Assembly (NCBI GenBank): GCA_025800245.1
Contig: JAOXSA010000436.1
Location: 1-53,632 of the forward strand
DNA from: Amphritea sp.
GTDB taxonomy: Bacteria; Pseudomonadota; Gammaproteobacteria; Pseudomonadales; Balneatricaceae
Length of the DNA stretch: 53,632 nt
Direction of reading: 5' to 3'
The translations under genes and the position numbers were made by a program. Shown one piece after another: positions 52,959 through 53,632 of the stretch (within the stretch, counting starts at the first letter, position 1; every line of letters starts with the position of its first letter). The notes under the pieces are model-generated. The model was not told the DNA's origin and did not search any database. It was given only the letters and a program-made list of their open reading frames with translations.

Positions 52959-53342
52959 ATGAAACAAGCTGTAAAAACTGACCTGTTTGCATCAAAAGCA
53001 CCACTGGAGTGGGCTGTAATCGCTAATGGACAACTGTCCACGGCACAGATCCCTATCGATGCAACAGGTAAAGTGGTTGAAGGTGGCATCGAAGCGCAGG
53101 CACGTCAGACCATGGAAAACTTCAAACACACAATTGAAGCGGCTGAGCTGACCATGGATAACGTTACTCAGGTGCTGATCTATGTCACTGATCGTGATCA
53201 GCTACCGGTGTTTAACAAAGTTTATGCTGAGTATTTTGAAGCGCCATACCCGAACCGTGCAGCGATGATCGTTGCGGGTCTGGCCCGTGAAGAGATGCTG
53301 TGCGAAATCGTTGCTTATGCGGCGGTACCAGAGGCTCAGTAA
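52959..53342 (+). CDS. RidA-family imine/enamine deaminase
   Basis: The 127-aa trimeric enzyme family hydrolyses reactive imines and enamines. The conserved Arg lies in YPNRAAMIVAGL and the C-terminal Glu in LCEIVAYAAV. RidA in a catabolic locus with an aldehyde dehydrogenase suggests that an enamine or cyclic imine is an intermediate. The ATG at 52959 is the first in a suitable place; codons upstream cross the terminator. The ribosome site is weak (AAGTGAAAG). Confidence 0.88.
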   Translation: MKQAVKTDLFASKAPLEWAVIANGQLSTAQIPIDATGKVVEGGIEAQARQTMENFKHTIEAAELTMDNVTQVLIYVTDRDQLPVFNKVYAEYFEAPYPNRAAMIVAGLAREEMLCEIVAYAAVPEAQ

Positions 53343-53379
53343 GTATCCCGATATAGTCCTTTGCCAAAAAAGGATTTTT

Positions 53380-53409
53380 AGCGCATTACGGAAGTAATGC
53401 GCTTTTTTT
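53380..53409 (+). terminator. Intrinsic terminator after ridA
   Basis: AGCGCATTAC and GTAATGCGCT form a perfect 10-bp stem with a GGAA loop, followed by six T. It closes the plus-strand arm of the locus. Confidence 0.9.
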
Positions 53410-53427
53410 ATGTGTGAAAAAAACGTC

Positions 53428-53492
53428 GTGGCTAGACCGCATCGTAAACGATGCTCGCTCGACCGCGGCTGAAGCCGCTTGCAGGTGGCTCG
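53428..53492 (+). repeat. Paired-hairpin repeat, copy D
   Basis: GTGGCTAGACCG precedes a GCATCGT/ACGATGC stem (53439-53454). The linker TCGCTCGACCG then leads to a GCGGCT/AGCCGC stem (53465-53478), followed by TTGCAGGTGGCTCGG. The linkers match copy B in order and orientation, while the stem sequences differ. Confidence 0.8.
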
Positions 53493-53554
53493 GAAAAGCG
53501 AAGAGCGGGGATCGGTGTGATTCTGGTTTAGGAAGGGCTGCTGTGGGAAATAAG

Positions 53555-53624
53555 ATGGACCCACCTCCTTTGTGCCATGCTTAACGCATTAAGCCTGGTT
53601 CGGCATCTAAAAGAGAGGGTCCAT
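53555..53624 (+). other. Inverted repeat ATGGACCC/GGGTCCAT at the right edge
   Basis: ATGGACCC (53555-53562) and GGGTCCAT (53617-53624) are exact inverted copies 54 bases apart, just before the ATG at 53627. They may be an operator or leader stem, or the end of a mobile element. The window stops too soon to decide. Confidence 0.4.
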
Positions 53625-53626
53625 AC

Positions 53627-53632
53627 ATGAGT
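53627..53632 (+). CDS. First two codons of a gene that continues off the window
   Basis: ATG AGT at the very end follows GAGAGGG at a spacing of about 8 bases. Only Met-Ser is visible, so the product is unknown. Confidence 0.3.

Overview
The window looks like core chromosome of a marine gammaproteobacterium, probably near the Oceanospirillaceae (Amphritea/Neptunomonas-like). This is inferred from the gene set (DUF349, DUF2789, DUF2788, DUF2986, VF530, TIGR02647 and DUF817 families, class Ia RNR with a YfaE ferredoxin, a BCCT carrier) and from a G+C content judged by eye at about 50%. No database search was possible. No phage, CRISPR array or rRNA was seen. There is one tRNA (Tyr).

Layout. 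0-16 kb: housekeeping and small conserved genes (DUF349 protein, YchJ, exonuclease I, an M16 protease, a K+ channel with a small membrane partner, a DMT exporter, a Tim44-like protein, a VOC protein), then a BLUF blue-light sensor with a small secreted protein and a DUF817 membrane protein, then YaaA and DUF2789. 16.07-16.34 kb: a 278-bp non-coding element with IS5-type termini and a TTAG target duplication. 16.3-25 kb: trpS, a mercaptopyruvate sulfurtransferase, a coupled triad (retropepsin-like lipoprotein, inactive-transglutaminase/7TM protein, RimK-like ATP-grasp ligase), a YjbR protein, a DyP peroxidase and cysK. 25-35 kb: a pseudokinase-SUMF1 protein coupled to DUF4139 and DTW genes, kdsA, a HugZ-like protein, a small-GTPase/roadblock-like fusion, dsbB, a TIGR02466 protein, TIGR02647 and tRNA-Tyr. 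35-43 kb: nrdA-nrdB-ferredoxin, DUF2986/VF530, a second cysteine synthase convergent with a persulfide dioxygenase-rhodanese fusion, and nth. 43-44.8 kb: a repeat-rich patch around a small nuclease-fold-like gene, then a TauE exporter. 44.9-53.4 kb: the most interesting region.

The 45-53 kb locus has two arms around a LysR gene. The minus arm encodes a 569-aa protein I do not recognise and a DUF3726 protein that reads like a divergent Ldh2-type reductase. The plus arm encodes an aldehyde dehydrogenase of the alpha-ketoglutaric-semialdehyde type, an M19-like protein lacking half its metal ligands, a BCCT carrier and a RidA deaminase. A 17-bp palindrome (GATAAG-N5-CTTATC) lies in front of both arms. 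I infer one regulon that imports and degrades a betaine-like compound, perhaps an N-methylated nitrogen heterocycle; the substrate is not shown by the sequence.

A family of paired hairpins joined by conserved linkers (four copies) fills several gaps. The last two codons of the window begin a gene that continues outside it.
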